Source: Sphingobacteriaceae bacterium (GTDB taxonomy: Bacteria; Bacteroidota; Bacteroidia; B-17B0; Aurantibacillaceae). From it: a stretch of DNA of 64,000 nucleotides. A program made the position numbers and the translations under genes. Under the pieces are notes generated by a model. It was given only the letters and a program-made list of their open reading frames with translations, had not been told where the DNA came from and did not search any database. Location of the stretch: positions 124,001-188,000 of the forward strand of contig JADJMM010000008.1 in assembly GCA_016709575.1 (NCBI GenBank). The letters run 5' to 3'. This document shows, piece by piece, positions 31,885 through 41,010 of this stretch (the first letter of the stretch is position 1; the number at the start of each line of letters is the position of its first letter).

Positions 31885-33210
31885 ATGGTAAGTTCTATTA
31901 TTTTTATTGTTCTGTTTCTTAGGCGCTTCTGCCTTCTTCTATATCAATGCAAAAAAAGTTCGTCGTAATATTTTATTAGGAAAAGATATTTCTATAAAAG
32001 ATAACAAAGGCGAGCGCATCAAAATAATGACCTTAATTGCGTTGGGCCAAAAGAAAATGTTTGCACGACCAATTCCGGCAATCTTGCATTTATTTTTATA
32101 TGCAGCATTTGTCATCACTCAAATTGAATTAATTGAAATTGTTTTTGATGGTGCGTTAAGTCACCATCGCGCATTTCGTCCTGCCTTAGGTGGTTTCTAT
32201 ACTTTCATGGTAAGTTTTATTGAAGTTCTTTCTGTTTTAGCTTTTGTTGGAACAATTGCATTTTTGGCCAGAAGAAATTTATTAAAAGTTCCCCGCTTAG
32301 TAAAAAGCGAATTAAATGGTTGGCCAAAATTAGATGCGAATTTTATTTTGTTAACAGAATTAACGTTGATTTGTTTTATTTTCATGATGAATGGAGCCGA
32401 TGAAGTTCTTTATTCAAGAGGAATTTCTCACGCTGAAAATTTAGGAGATGGTTCTTTGGGATTAGCAATCAGCTCTCATATTGGTCCGATGTTATTCGGA
32501 GGTATGTCAGACGGCGCCTTGCATGTTATTGAGCGCATCGGTTGGTGGGGACATCTTGTAATGGTATTTGGATTCTTAAATTATTTACCGTTCTCAAAAC
32601 ACATTCATATTTTATTGGCGTTTCCGAATACCTATTTCTCTAATCTTTTACCAAAAGGTTCTTTCAGAAATTTATTTGAAGTAACCGATGTAGTGAAACC
32701 AAATTTCGATCCATCGTATCAACCGGTATTAGATCCAAATGCGCCTGTTAAGTTTGGTGCTAAGGATATAACTGATTTAACCTGGAAGCAATTATTAGAT
32801 GCTTACACATGCACTGAGTGCGGACGTTGTACATCAGCTTGTCCTCAAACCAAACAGGTAAAGCATTGTCGCCACGAAAAATAATGATGGACACCCGCGA
32901 CAGATTAGAAGAAGTGGGAAAAAACATTGACAAGAATAAAGGAACATTTGTTGATGACGGAAAATCTTTATTGGGAGATTACATTACCACTGAAGAAATT
33001 TGGGCTTGTAATACGTGTAATGCTTGCGTACAGGAATGTCCTGTAAATATTGATCCCTTAGCAATCATCATGAGTTTACGTCAGCAATTAGTATTAGAAC
33101 AAAGCGCAGCGCCTCCGGCATTGAATGGTATGTTTAGTAATTTAGAAAACAATGGTGCGCCTTGGCAATTTTCTCCTTCTGATAGAGCGAATTGGATAAA
33201 TGAAAATTAG
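31885..33210 (+). CDS. membrane-bound (Fe-S)-binding electron-transfer protein, two frameshifts
   Basis: About 440 residues. The N-terminal part (about 1-260) has five or so membrane helices with histidines suitable for heme b, like the gamma subunit of nitrate reductase. The C-terminal part holds two ferredoxin 4Fe-4S motifs, CTECGRCTSACP and CNTCNACVQECP. A shift near 31915 connects the ATG at 31885 with the main frame. A lost base near 32846 is needed to read ACPANQTGKALSPRK. It resembles HdrC/GlpC-type electron carriers. Its likely soluble partner is the CCG protein at 33668-34462. It probably passes electrons to or from quinone, which is inference. Confidence 0.82.
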
Positions 33211-33211
33211 T

Positions 33212-33631
33212 ATGACAAAGAATTTAATTGAAATAGAAGAGAACGGTAAAAAATTGAGTCCGATTTTACCTGAGAATATCAAAAATTATTTAATTGATAT
33301 TGACGGAACTATTTGCGATGATATTCCGAATGAAGAACCGGAACGAATGGCAACAGCGAAATTATATCCTGATGCTTTAGTGACTTTAAATAAATGGTTC
33401 GAAGAAGGACACGTGATTACATTTTTCACATCACGAACAGAAGAGCACAGAAAAGTAACTGAAGAGTGGTTAAAAGTAAACGGCTTCAAGTATCATGGTT
33501 TATTAATGGGAAAACCTCGGGGAGGAAATTACCATTGGGTAGATAATCACATGGTGCGCGCAACCCGTTTCACAGGAAAGTTTACGGATTTAGTTGAGAA
33601 AGAAAGTAAAATACAAGTTTTCGAAAATTAG
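33212..33631 (+). CDS. HAD-superfamily phosphatase-like protein
   Basis: A small protein of 139 residues. The HAD nucleophile motif is YLIDIDGTICDD (about 25-36), motif II is the TSRTEEHR loop, and a WVDNH segment near the end fits the acidic motif. Similar small HAD proteins are often misannotated as phosphoheptose isomerase. I use the ATG at 33212, immediately after the Fe-S gene; an ATG at 33200 would overlap it. It lies between the two halves of a putative Fe-S electron-transfer pair, so a role linked to that pair is possible but unproven. Confidence 0.8.
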   Translation: MTKNLIEIEENGKKLSPILPENIKNYLIDIDGTICDDIPNEEPERMATAKLYPDALVTLNKWFEEGHVITFFTSRTEEHRKVTEEWLKVNGFKYHGLLMGKPRGGNYHWVDNHMVRATRFTGKFTDLVEKESKIQVFEN

Positions 33632-33667
33632 AAATCGGCGCTTTAACGCCTTTGCGAGAAACAAAAA

Positions 33668-34462
33668 ATGAGTGATAAAAAAATAATAGTTCCAACAATG
33701 GCAGAGATGATCGCTAAAGGCGAGACTCCTGAAATTTTATTTTGGGTAGGTTGCTCTGGTAGTTTTGACGACCGCGCCAAAAAATAACAAAAGCTATTGT
33801 AAGAATTTTAAATCACGTAGATATTAAGTTTGCGGTTTTAGGAACAGAAGAAAGTTGTACAGGAGATCCTGCAAAAAGAGCAGGGAATGAATTCCTTTTT
33901 TCAAATGCAGGCTTTTCAAAATATAACAGTGTTGAATGGTTATGCTGTAAGGAAAATTGTAACTGGTTGTCCGCATTGTTTTAATACAATAAAGAATGAG
34001 TATCCCGAATTAGGAGGGAAATACGAAGTAGTTCATCACACACAATTAGTTCAGGAATTAATTAATTCAGGAAAACTAAAAGTACAGGGCGGCGAATTTA
34101 AAGGGAAGAAAATCGTTTATCACGACCCGTGTTATTTAGGTCGTGCTAACGATGTGTATGAAGCGCCGCGCGAAGTGATTCAGAAATTAGATGTAGAGTT
34201 AACGGAAATGAAACGTAGTCGCGCTAATGGCTTATGTTGTGGTGCAGGTGGAGCGCAAATGTTTAAAGAAGCTGAAAAAGGAACTAAGGAAGTAAATAAT
34301 GAGAGGGCAGAGGAGGCATTAGCTTTAAATCCTGATGTAATTGCAGTTGGTTGTCCGTTTTGTAATACAATGATGACCGACGGTGTAAAGCATTTTAATA
34401 AAGAGGGAAAAACAAAAGTGTTAGATGTGGCAGAGTTGATTGCATCGGCAAACGATTTATAA
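33668..34462 (+). CDS. CCG-domain (HdrB/LutA-like) Fe-S protein, two frameshifts
   Basis: About 264 residues with two cysteine-rich CCG domains. The visible motifs are FWVGCSGSFDD, GCPHCFNTIKNEYP, then LCCGAGGAQMF and GCPFCNTMM. Such domains bind a Fe-S centre and carry out disulfide or 2-hydroxyacid redox chemistry, as in HdrB, GlpC and LutA. The ATG is at 33668. Lost bases near 33786 (A run) and near 33895 (T run) break the frame, and the last 191 residues are open. The enzyme probably pairs with the membrane Fe-S protein upstream. The substrate cannot be told. Confidence 0.82.
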
Positions 34463-34466
34463 ATTG

Positions 34467-35498
34467 ATGACGAAATTTAAATTCATAATTTTTCTTGCGG
34501 TAATTTCTGTGTTTGTTTCTTGTTCAACAAAAGAAACTACTGAAGAAGTTGTGGTAAAGAAAAACGATTCTATTCTTGATAAACTTAATTCTCCCGAATT
34601 AAAAGCTGTTAATGAAGCCTTATTAAAAGATGCAAATAACGATTCGTTGTATAACCAACGTGCTCGCATCTACATAAGTTTAAAACAATTTGATGAAGCA
34701 TTAGGCGACGCTGCTCGTGCAATTAAGTTAGACAGTACTAAGGCAAGGAATTATGTTACACTCGCTGATGTTTATTTTGCCACTAATAAAACTAGATTCT
34801 CGAAGGAAACCTTGGAAGCAACTGTGAAAAAATTTCCGGAGAGTACCGAAGCGCTTTTAAAATTAGCTGAGTTATTTTATTTGGTTCGACAGTACGAAAA
34901 TGCGATTACCCATATAAATAAAGCATTGAAAGTTGATGAAAATATGGCGAACGCTTATTATTTAAAAGGCTCTGTGTTTAAAGAGATGGGTGATACAGCA
35001 AAGGCTATTTCAAGTTTACAAACTGCAATTGAACAGGATCCGAAATTTTTTGATGCTTTTTTAGATGTAGGAATTTTGTATGCATCACGAAGAAATCCTT
35101 TAGCGTTTGAATATTACGATAACGCTTTACGTTTACGACCTAATAACGAAAATGTATTGTTTGCAAGAGCAAGGTTATTACAGGATTTAAATAAAACAAA
35201 CGAAGCTATTGCAGCTTACAAAGAAATTCTCACTGTTAATAATGGTAATGATGGAGCCTTGTATAATTTAGGCGCCATAAGTTTTGGTAAATTAAAAAAG
35301 ACAAACGAGGCCATCGATTATTTTTCGAAAGCTATTGCCGCTAATCCTGAATATGTTGAAGCTTATTTTGCAAGAGGTGTTTGTTTTGAAGAGTTGAAAG
35401 ATTTAAATAATGCAAAAGCGGATTATAACATGTGTTTGCAAATCGTAAAAAATTACGAGCCTGCAATTGCTGCATTAAATAGTTTGCCCAAAAAATAA
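34467..35498 (+). CDS. TPR lipoprotein
   Basis: A 343-residue protein with a lipoprotein signal peptide ending VFVSCS, then about eight TPR units spanning residues 45-340. Each TPR carries the usual A..Y and P pattern, for example NYVTLADVYFATNK and AYYLKGSVFKEMGD. I use the ATG at 34467; an upstream start at 34440 would overlap the CCG gene and spoil the signal peptide. TPR lipoproteins act as scaffolds in the envelope. It follows the CCG gene by four bases and is the last gene of this plus-strand run. Confidence 0.85.
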   Translation: MTKFKFIIFLAVISVFVSCSTKETTEEVVVKKNDSILDKLNSPELKAVNEALLKDANNDSLYNQRARIYISLKQFDEALGDAARAIKLDSTKARNYVTLADVYFATNKTRFSKETLEATVKKFPESTEALLKLAELFYLVRQYENAITHINKALKVDENMANAYYLKGSVFKEMGDTAKAISSLQTAIEQDPKFFDAFLDVGILYASRRNPLAFEYYDNALRLRPNNENVLFARARLLQDLNKTNEAIAAYKEILTVNNGNDGALYNLGAISFGKLKKTNEAIDYFSKAIAANPEYVEAYFARGVCFEELKDLNNAKADYNMCLQIVKNYEPAIAALNSLPKK

Positions 35499-36446
35499 TT
35501 AGAGTTCTTTCATCAGTGTTTTGTAAAGCTGAATCATGCTTTCAATATCTTTCTTGTGTACTTTTTCATTCGGAGAATGAACGTGTTGTTCGCCTGCGCC
35601 AATAAAGCACCAATCCCACGGGAATTCTCCCATTTGTAATTCTTTCGCATCGCTTCCCCCACTGCCTTCAACTTCTAATTGATAAATTAGTTTATGTTTG
35701 TTGGCCAGGTTAATGATTTTATTCACGAAACTTCTTCTTGGAATAAGACTATCTCGCATCGAAATTACAGCCCCTTTTCCGGGATGAACGCCATCGGAAA
35801 TCCATGAAATGTCGGAAATCAAAGCTTGCGAGATTTTATGTTTCTCTGCTAAATATTTTTGTAAATAAGAAACGCTTCCTCCACCATGTTCTTCCCAACA
35901 ACTAAAAACAATAGCACCATCTTTTAAAGTTTCTGCTAATTTTAAAGCATTGTAAACCCCTAAACGGTTATCCATATAACAACATTGAACATAATCTTTA
36001 TCTTCTCTCCAATTGGGTTTAAAAGTAAGCTCAGTTCCTCTTTCCAAATCACGTTTATAAGTGTATTCTAGTTTTGTGTAGCCGGTTTTTTCTTTTATTG
36101 ATTTTAATTTTACTTCTGCTTTTCCTTTGCTATCTGTACCAACTAATGATATGCCATTATCTGTAACGGGTCCGCCAATTTTTACTAATTGTTTTCCGTA
36201 GCGAACGGTAAAACCAATACTATCTAAATGTGCAAAAACTGCAGTGCGTGGTTTTCCAAAAATTAAGATAATGCAATCCTGAAAACCTTTACCATGAATA
36301 ATTTTTGGCTTATGCTTCCAGTTTTTTTTCTTTTTTTGAATGTAGTTTAAAACAAATTCTTTCATGGGTAATTCATTTCCGGATGGGGCATGAATAGCGC
36401 ACATGGTTTTTAAAAGCTGGAATTCTGAAGTGGTAGATTTGGACAT
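35499..36446 (-). CDS. M42/M20-like metallopeptidase
   Basis: A 315-residue cytoplasmic peptidase of the M28/M42 clan. The metal ligands are visible in order: AHLDSIG, MDNRLG, CWEEHGGGS, SDIS, EGSGGSDAKE and EQHVHSPNE. It probably trims short peptides from the N-terminus. It is intact and single-gene, converging on the TPR lipoprotein with no gap (stop at 35499, upstream stop at 35498). Confidence 0.85.
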   Translation of the reverse strand: MSKSTTSEFQLLKTMCAIHAPSGNELPMKEFVLNYIQKKKKNWKHKPKIIHGKGFQDCIILIFGKPRTAVFAHLDSIGFTVRYGKQLVKIGGPVTDNGISLVGTDSKGKAEVKLKSIKEKTGYTKLEYTYKRDLERGTELTFKPNWREDKDYVQCCYMDNRLGVYNALKLAETLKDGAIVFSCWEEHGGGSVSYLQKYLAEKHKISQALISDISWISDGVHPGKGAVISMRDSLIPRRSFVNKIINLANKHKLIYQLEVEGSGGSDAKELQMGEFPWDWCFIGAGEQHVHSPNEKVHKKDIESMIQLYKTLMKEL

Positions 36447-36543
36447 AGAATGAAGGAATTAAAGCACTAATATAAAGGCAATTAATCTAAATAACGAAAT
36501 CACCCAAAAAACCACCAAAATGGGTTTAGTTTATTCACTCATT

Positions 36544-36574
36544 TTGAGGATTTGGCGAAACGCATGATACTTTG
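36544..36574 (+). promoter_or_regulatory. possible shared promoter element upstream of the first giant adhesin
   Basis: A TTG at 36544-36546 and an ATACTTTG box ending at 36574 are spaced like Bacteroidota -33/-7 elements. CTTTGAGTGA at 36570-36579 recurs at 40894-40903 upstream of the second adhesin, at nearly the same distance from the ATG (119 and 117 bases). The -7 box is imperfect (AT instead of TA). Confidence 0.4.
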
Positions 36575-36688
36575 AGTGAGAAGGCTCTTATTATTAGGCG
36601 TTTTTAAGGTAAATGCGGCTGATTGCCATATCTTTGAATGGAAGAATTTACTATTAAAATCAATATTTCACTCAACATAAAACATCCC

Positions 36689-39600
36689 ATGAGAAAATCA
36701 ATTAAAATCGGTCTAGTTTGCTTAAGTCTTTTAGCGGTTAATTTTTTAAGCGCGCAAGTAACCAGACAAAATCAATGGAGTGGAGTTCCATGTACGGATT
36801 GTGCTACCAATTCGCAAGGTTCAACTGAAAAAGGTGGATCAAACACAGTTCAGAACGGAAACGGAACGATTGCAACTTCTTATACAGTTACGCAATGTGG
36901 TTTAGGTTTTACAACTGCTTCGGTTCGTTTAAATCGCAGAAGTTTTTCATTTACTCCCGCTCAAGGTGTTCTTCAACCTGCAACAATGGCGATTAGTGGT
37001 ATTCCTGCTTGTCGTACTATTGTAAAAGCATTTTTATATGTTGGTGGTTCAGGTAATGGTGTTGCCATTACAGCAAATATTGTGAACCCTGCCTTAGCTA
37101 CAAACTCTTACCCTATGACATTGATTGGTTCCCATGTTGATAAATGCTGGGGATATTCAGGAACACATAACTACCGTGCAGATGTTACTTCATGTATTAC
37201 CGGAAACGGAAATTATGTATTAAGTGGAATTCCTTGTTTAGGTGCAACTCCAAATGATATGGACGGCGCTACTTTAATAATTATCTATTCTGATCCATCT
37301 CAAACTTTTACCGGACATATGGTTATTGGTGATGGCTGTCGCGAAGTATCGGGTGGTACAATTACAAATAACATTACAGGCTTTAACGTTTGTGGTGCTG
37401 TAAATCCAGGTTCTACTCAAAACTTCGTAATCGTTTCCGATTTACAAAGAATCGCAAATACGCCAATTAATTTAAACTCTGCTACAGCAAATTATACTTT
37501 CCCATCAGCTAGTAATAACGTATGGGATTATATTCAACAACCCGGTGCACCTGCTGTTGCCGGACAAACAAGCGCAACTTACGGATTTAGTAACGCAAGT
37601 GATTGCTATAACTTCGTAGCTGCAGGTATGTATTACAGAACTGCTTGTCAGCTTTGTTCTTCGCCTGCTTTAACTATAACACCGGTTACAACTTCATCTT
37701 GTTCCGCTGGTTCAGCAACTGCTAACGTTGTTGGTGGTACTGGCCCTTATACTTATACATGGAGTCCAACAGGTGGTAATGCACAGTCGGTTTCTTCAGT
37801 TCCAACAGGAAATTATACAGTTAGTGTAACTGATGCTACAGGTTGTAATGTTGGAACTGCAACAATTGCTATCAACGCAGCTTCAGGACCAACTATTACA
37901 GCTAATAGTCCAACTATATGTGCAGGTAGTTCTGCTAACATAACAGCTGCTGGTGCCTTAACTTATACTTGGTCGCCAGGGGCTACCTTAAATACAACTA
38001 CTGGACCTAACGTTGTAGCTACACCTCCTTCAACTCAAGTTTATTCTATTAGTGGTACAAATGCTGTAGGTTGTGTTTCTACTATTACAACACAAGTGTT
38101 AGTTAATCCAATGCCGGTTCCGGTAGTTGGAAGTAATAGCCCTGTTTGTTTAAACAGCCCAATTAATTTAACTGCGGCAGGTGGTACAACTTATTCTTGG
38201 AGCGGACCAAACTTATTTAGTTCTGCATTACAAAATCCAACAGTTCCGGCTGCTACTGCTGTTAACGCAGGTGTTTATACTGTAACAGTAACTTCACTTG
38301 GTTGTTCAACTTCAGGAACTGTTAACGTTGCAGTTGTTACACCAACTACTTCAGCTTCTAATACTGGTCCTTATTGTGCTGGCGCTACAATTCAATTAAA
38401 TGCTCCAGCTGCTACAAGTTATACTTGGACAGGACCCGCATTTAACTCTAACTTACAAAGCCCTACTATTGGTGCTTCAACAGCTGCTATGTCGGGTAAC
38501 TATACAATTTTAGTTTCTATAGGCACTTGTACTGCAACAGCAACAACTTCTGTTACAGTTAATGCATTACCAAGTCCTGCGGCAACTAACACCGGACCAT
38601 ATTGTCCTGGTACAACCATTCAATTAAACGTTGGAGCTTTTTCAACTTATACTTGGACAGGACCTGCATTTAATTCAAACCAACAAAATCCTACTATTCC
38701 TAGTGCTGTTGTTGCACATACAGGAAATTATGTTGTTACTGTAACTGATGCTAACGGTTGTATTAATACTTCAAATACAAACGTACTTGTAAATCCAACC
38801 CCGGCAATCACAGTAAACAATCCTGGTACTTGTGTTAATCAAACCATAAACTTAACAGCTACAGGTGGTAATACTTATGCTTGGACTGGTCCTTTAGGAT
38901 TTACTTCTGCATTACAAAACCCAAGTATTCCGACTGCGGTTCTTGGTATGAGTGGTCCTTACACTGTATTAGCAACTAGTGCTGCCGGTTGTACAAACAC
39001 TGCAGTATCAAACGTAACAGTTTATCCATTACCAAATCCAAACATTACAAGTAACAGTCCGGTTTGTGCTGGTGGTACTTTAAATTTATTTGGAACTGGT
39101 GGTGCAATTTATGCTTGGAGCGGTCCGGGTTATGTTGGAGCAAATCAAAATCCAACAATTCCTAATGTAACCGCTGCTGCAAATGGTGTTTATACTTTAT
39201 TAGTTTCTTCCGGAACTTGTACAGCAAGTATAACTCACACTGTAGTAATCAATCCTGTTCCGGTATTTAGTTTTGCAGGAAGCAATGTTTTATGTAACGG
39301 ACAAAGCAACGGAACTTCAACTGTGAATGTAACAGTTGGTACAAGTCCATTCAATTACCAATGGACAACTTCACCAATGCAAACTTCTCAAGTTGCAAGT
39401 AATATTCCGGCAGGAACATATTCTTGTACTGTAACAGATGCAAATGGTTGTTCAAGTATTTCTTCTACACAAATAACTCAACCAACACAATTTAGCGTTT
39501 CAATTAGCAGCGCAACATTATCAGCTTGTGCTAACACTCCAATAAATGTAAACGCAATTGGTGCCGGTGGTACAGGTCCTTATTCTTATAATTGGGTATC

Positions 39601-40726
39601 TGGTCCGTCAACAGGAGCTTATTCGGTTAACGAAGCGCTTTCAGGAAATTACATGTATGTAGTAAATGCAGTTGACGCGTTTAATTGCCCTGCTACTGCA
39701 AATATTAATTTAACATTCTTCCCATTACCAAATGTAAATGCTAGCAGTGCAACAATTTGTTCTGGACAAACAACTTCATTAATTGCTACAGGTGCTACGA
39801 GTTATGTATGGCAGCCTGGTAGTATTACAGGAAGTACATATCCGTTTAGTGGAAATACATCAGTTAACGTTAGTGTAGTTGGTACAGCTAATGGTTGTAG
39901 TAATACTGCAACAGCAAGTGTAAATGTTAATCCTAATCCTACTGCAAATATTAATACAGGTACTGCTAACGGTTGCGTGCCTACTTGTGTTGAGTTTAAT
40001 GCAGCAAATTCATCAGCTGGTATTGCAAGTTACAACTGGATATTAAACGGTGCAGGAATTACCGGATCTGTGAATGGAGCATATTGTTTTGATGAAGCGG
40101 CTTCTTATACTTTAGGATTAACTGTTTTTGATGGAAATGGTTGTACAAGTACAATTACACCTGTTACTATTACAATTCATCCGCAACCAATTGCAGACTT
40201 TAACCACGCACCAATTAAACCAATTGTAAATCAAGATCCGTTTGTAACATTTACTGATGCTTCTTATAATGCGACTATTGTAAGTTGGAATTGGTACTTT
40301 ATGAATACTGCACAGTATACTTCAATCGAACAAAATCCAACTTTTGGATATTTAGAGCCGGGAACTTATCCTGTTGTATTAGTTGTGAAGAGTGATTTTG
40401 GTTGTGTTGATACTTTAGTTCGTCCTTTAGTTGTAATGGAAGACTTTGGAATCTATGCGCCAAATGCTTTCACGCCAAACGGAGATGGGTTAAATGATAT
40501 TTTCCAACCAAAAGGTTTTGGTGTTGTAGATTATGAATTAAATATTTATGATCGTTGGGGCGAGAAAGTATTCTCAACTAAAAAATTTGAAGAAGGTTGG
40601 GATGGTAAATTTATGGGACGAAAAGGTGATATTATTGAAGAAGGAACTTATACTTGGTTAATTAATTGCACAAGTGTATTCGGAAAATCACATGAGTTAA
40701 AAGGACATGTAACTTTGATAAGATAG
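36689..40726 (+). CDS. giant repeat adhesin with T9SS type B (CHU_C) domain, short paralogue
   Basis: About 1345 residues. A signal peptide (MRKSIKIGLVCLSLLAVNFLSAQ) is followed by a 300-residue domain (WSGVPC to TACQLC) shared with the next gene; I do not recognise it firmly. Six Ig-like modules of about 77 residues follow, each starting SNSPVC or TGPYC and having a YTWTGP or YSWSGP core. Next come a SprB-type repeat (NVLCNGQSNGTSTVN), two further beta domains and a PKD-like domain (FVTFTDAS region). It ends in CHU_C (YAPNAFTPNGDGLNDIFQPKG to GHVTLIR). It should be exported by type IX secretion and act as a surface adhesin. I use the ATG at 36689; 36638 adds 17 residues ahead of a good signal peptide. 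No frameshift occurs in 4 kb. Confidence 0.88.
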   Translation: MRKSIKIGLVCLSLLAVNFLSAQVTRQNQWSGVPCTDCATNSQGSTEKGGSNTVQNGNGTIATSYTVTQCGLGFTTASVRLNRRSFSFTPAQGVLQPATMAISGIPACRTIVKAFLYVGGSGNGVAITANIVNPALATNSYPMTLIGSHVDKCWGYSGTHNYRADVTSCITGNGNYVLSGIPCLGATPNDMDGATLIIIYSDPSQTFTGHMVIGDGCREVSGGTITNNITGFNVCGAVNPGSTQNFVIVSDLQRIANTPINLNSATANYTFPSASNNVWDYIQQPGAPAVAGQTSATYGFSNASDCYNFVAAGMYYRTACQLCSSPALTITPVTTSSCSAGSATANVVGGTGPYTYTWSPTGGNAQSVSSVPTGNYTVSVTDATGCNVGTATIAINAASGPTITANSPTICAGSSANITAAGALTYTWSPGATLNTTTGPNVVATPPSTQVYSISGTNAVGCVSTITTQVLVNPMPVPVVGSNSPVCLNSPINLTAAGGTTYSWSGPNLFSSALQNPTVPAATAVNAGVYTVTVTSLGCSTSGTVNVAVVTPTTSASNTGPYCAGATIQLNAPAATSYTWTGPAFNSNLQSPTIGASTAAMSGNYTILVSIGTCTATATTSVTVNALPSPAATNTGPYCPGTTIQLNVGAFSTYTWTGPAFNSNQQNPTIPSAVVAHTGNYVVTVTDANGCINTSNTNVLVNPTPAITVNNPGTCVNQTINLTATGGNTYAWTGPLGFTSALQNPSIPTAVLGMSGPYTVLATSAAGCTNTAVSNVTVYPLPNPNITSNSPVCAGGTLNLFGTGGAIYAWSGPGYVGANQNPTIPNVTAAANGVYTLLVSSGTCTASITHTVVINPVPVFSFAGSNVLCNGQSNGTSTVNVTVGTSPFNYQWTTSPMQTSQVASNIPAGTYSCTVTDANGCSSISSTQITQPTQFSVSISSATLSACANTPINVNAIGAGGTGPYSYNWVSGPSTGAYSVNEALSGNYMYVVNAVDAFNCPATANINLTFFPLPNVNASSATICSGQTTSLIATGATSYVWQPGSITGSTYPFSGNTSVNVSVVGTANGCSNTATASVNVNPNPTANINTGTANGCVPTCVEFNAANSSAGIASYNWILNGAGITGSVNGAYCFDEAASYTLGLTVFDGNGCTSTITPVTITIHPQPIADFNHAPIKPIVNQDPFVTFTDASYNATIVSWNWYFMNTAQYTSIEQNPTFGYLEPGTYPVVLVVKSDFGCVDTLVRPLVVMEDFGIYAPNAFTPNGDGLNDIFQPKGFGVVDYELNIYDRWGEKVFSTKKFEEGWDGKFMGRKGDIIEEGTYTWLINCTSVFGKSHELKGHVTLIR
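37906..39260 (+). repeat. six tandem Ig-like modules in the first adhesin
   Basis: Modules of about 230 bases start near 37906 (type 0), 38129 (A), 38357 (B), 38585 (C), 38816 (E) and 39048 (F). Types are named by the motif after the start: A GSNSPVC, B SNTGPYCAG, C TNTGPYCPG, E NPGTCVN, F SNSPVCAGG. Confidence 0.8.
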
Positions 40727-40744
40727 ATTTAAAACAATTTTTAT

Positions 40745-40777
40745 AAAAAAGGGAATCAGAAATGGTTCCCTTTTTTT
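40745..40777 (+). terminator. rho-independent terminator after the first adhesin
   Basis: GGGAATC pairs with GGTTCCC (one wobble) across a 6-base loop and is followed by T7. It separates the two adhesin genes into individual transcripts. Confidence 0.85.
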
Positions 40778-40866
40778 GTTACAATAAATTAAAATTCAGT
40801 CTTGTTTTTATTCTAACGACTTAAAAATCAAATTCATTAATTAAACGGTTTTAGCTGGTTAATATC

Positions 40867-40898
40867 TTGTTAATATTGTTCAAACCCCTGTTTCTTTG
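40867..40898 (+). promoter_or_regulatory. possible shared promoter element upstream of the second giant adhesin
   Basis: TTG at 40867-40869, 21 bases, then TTTCTTTG at 40891-40898. The CTTTGAGTGA block (40894-40903) matches the one upstream of the first adhesin. The leader of about 107 bases ends in AACATCCCATGA, also shared with the first adhesin. The rest of the 284-base gap holds the terminator and AT-rich DNA. Confidence 0.4.
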
Positions 40899-41010
40899 AG
40901 TGAAATAAGGGTTATTTTTAGTTATAGCTATTTTTTATCGAGTGGCTTTTCTTTAAATTTATAAGAATAGCATTAGCTTTTTAATCAGATACTTACATAA
41001 ATAACATCCC

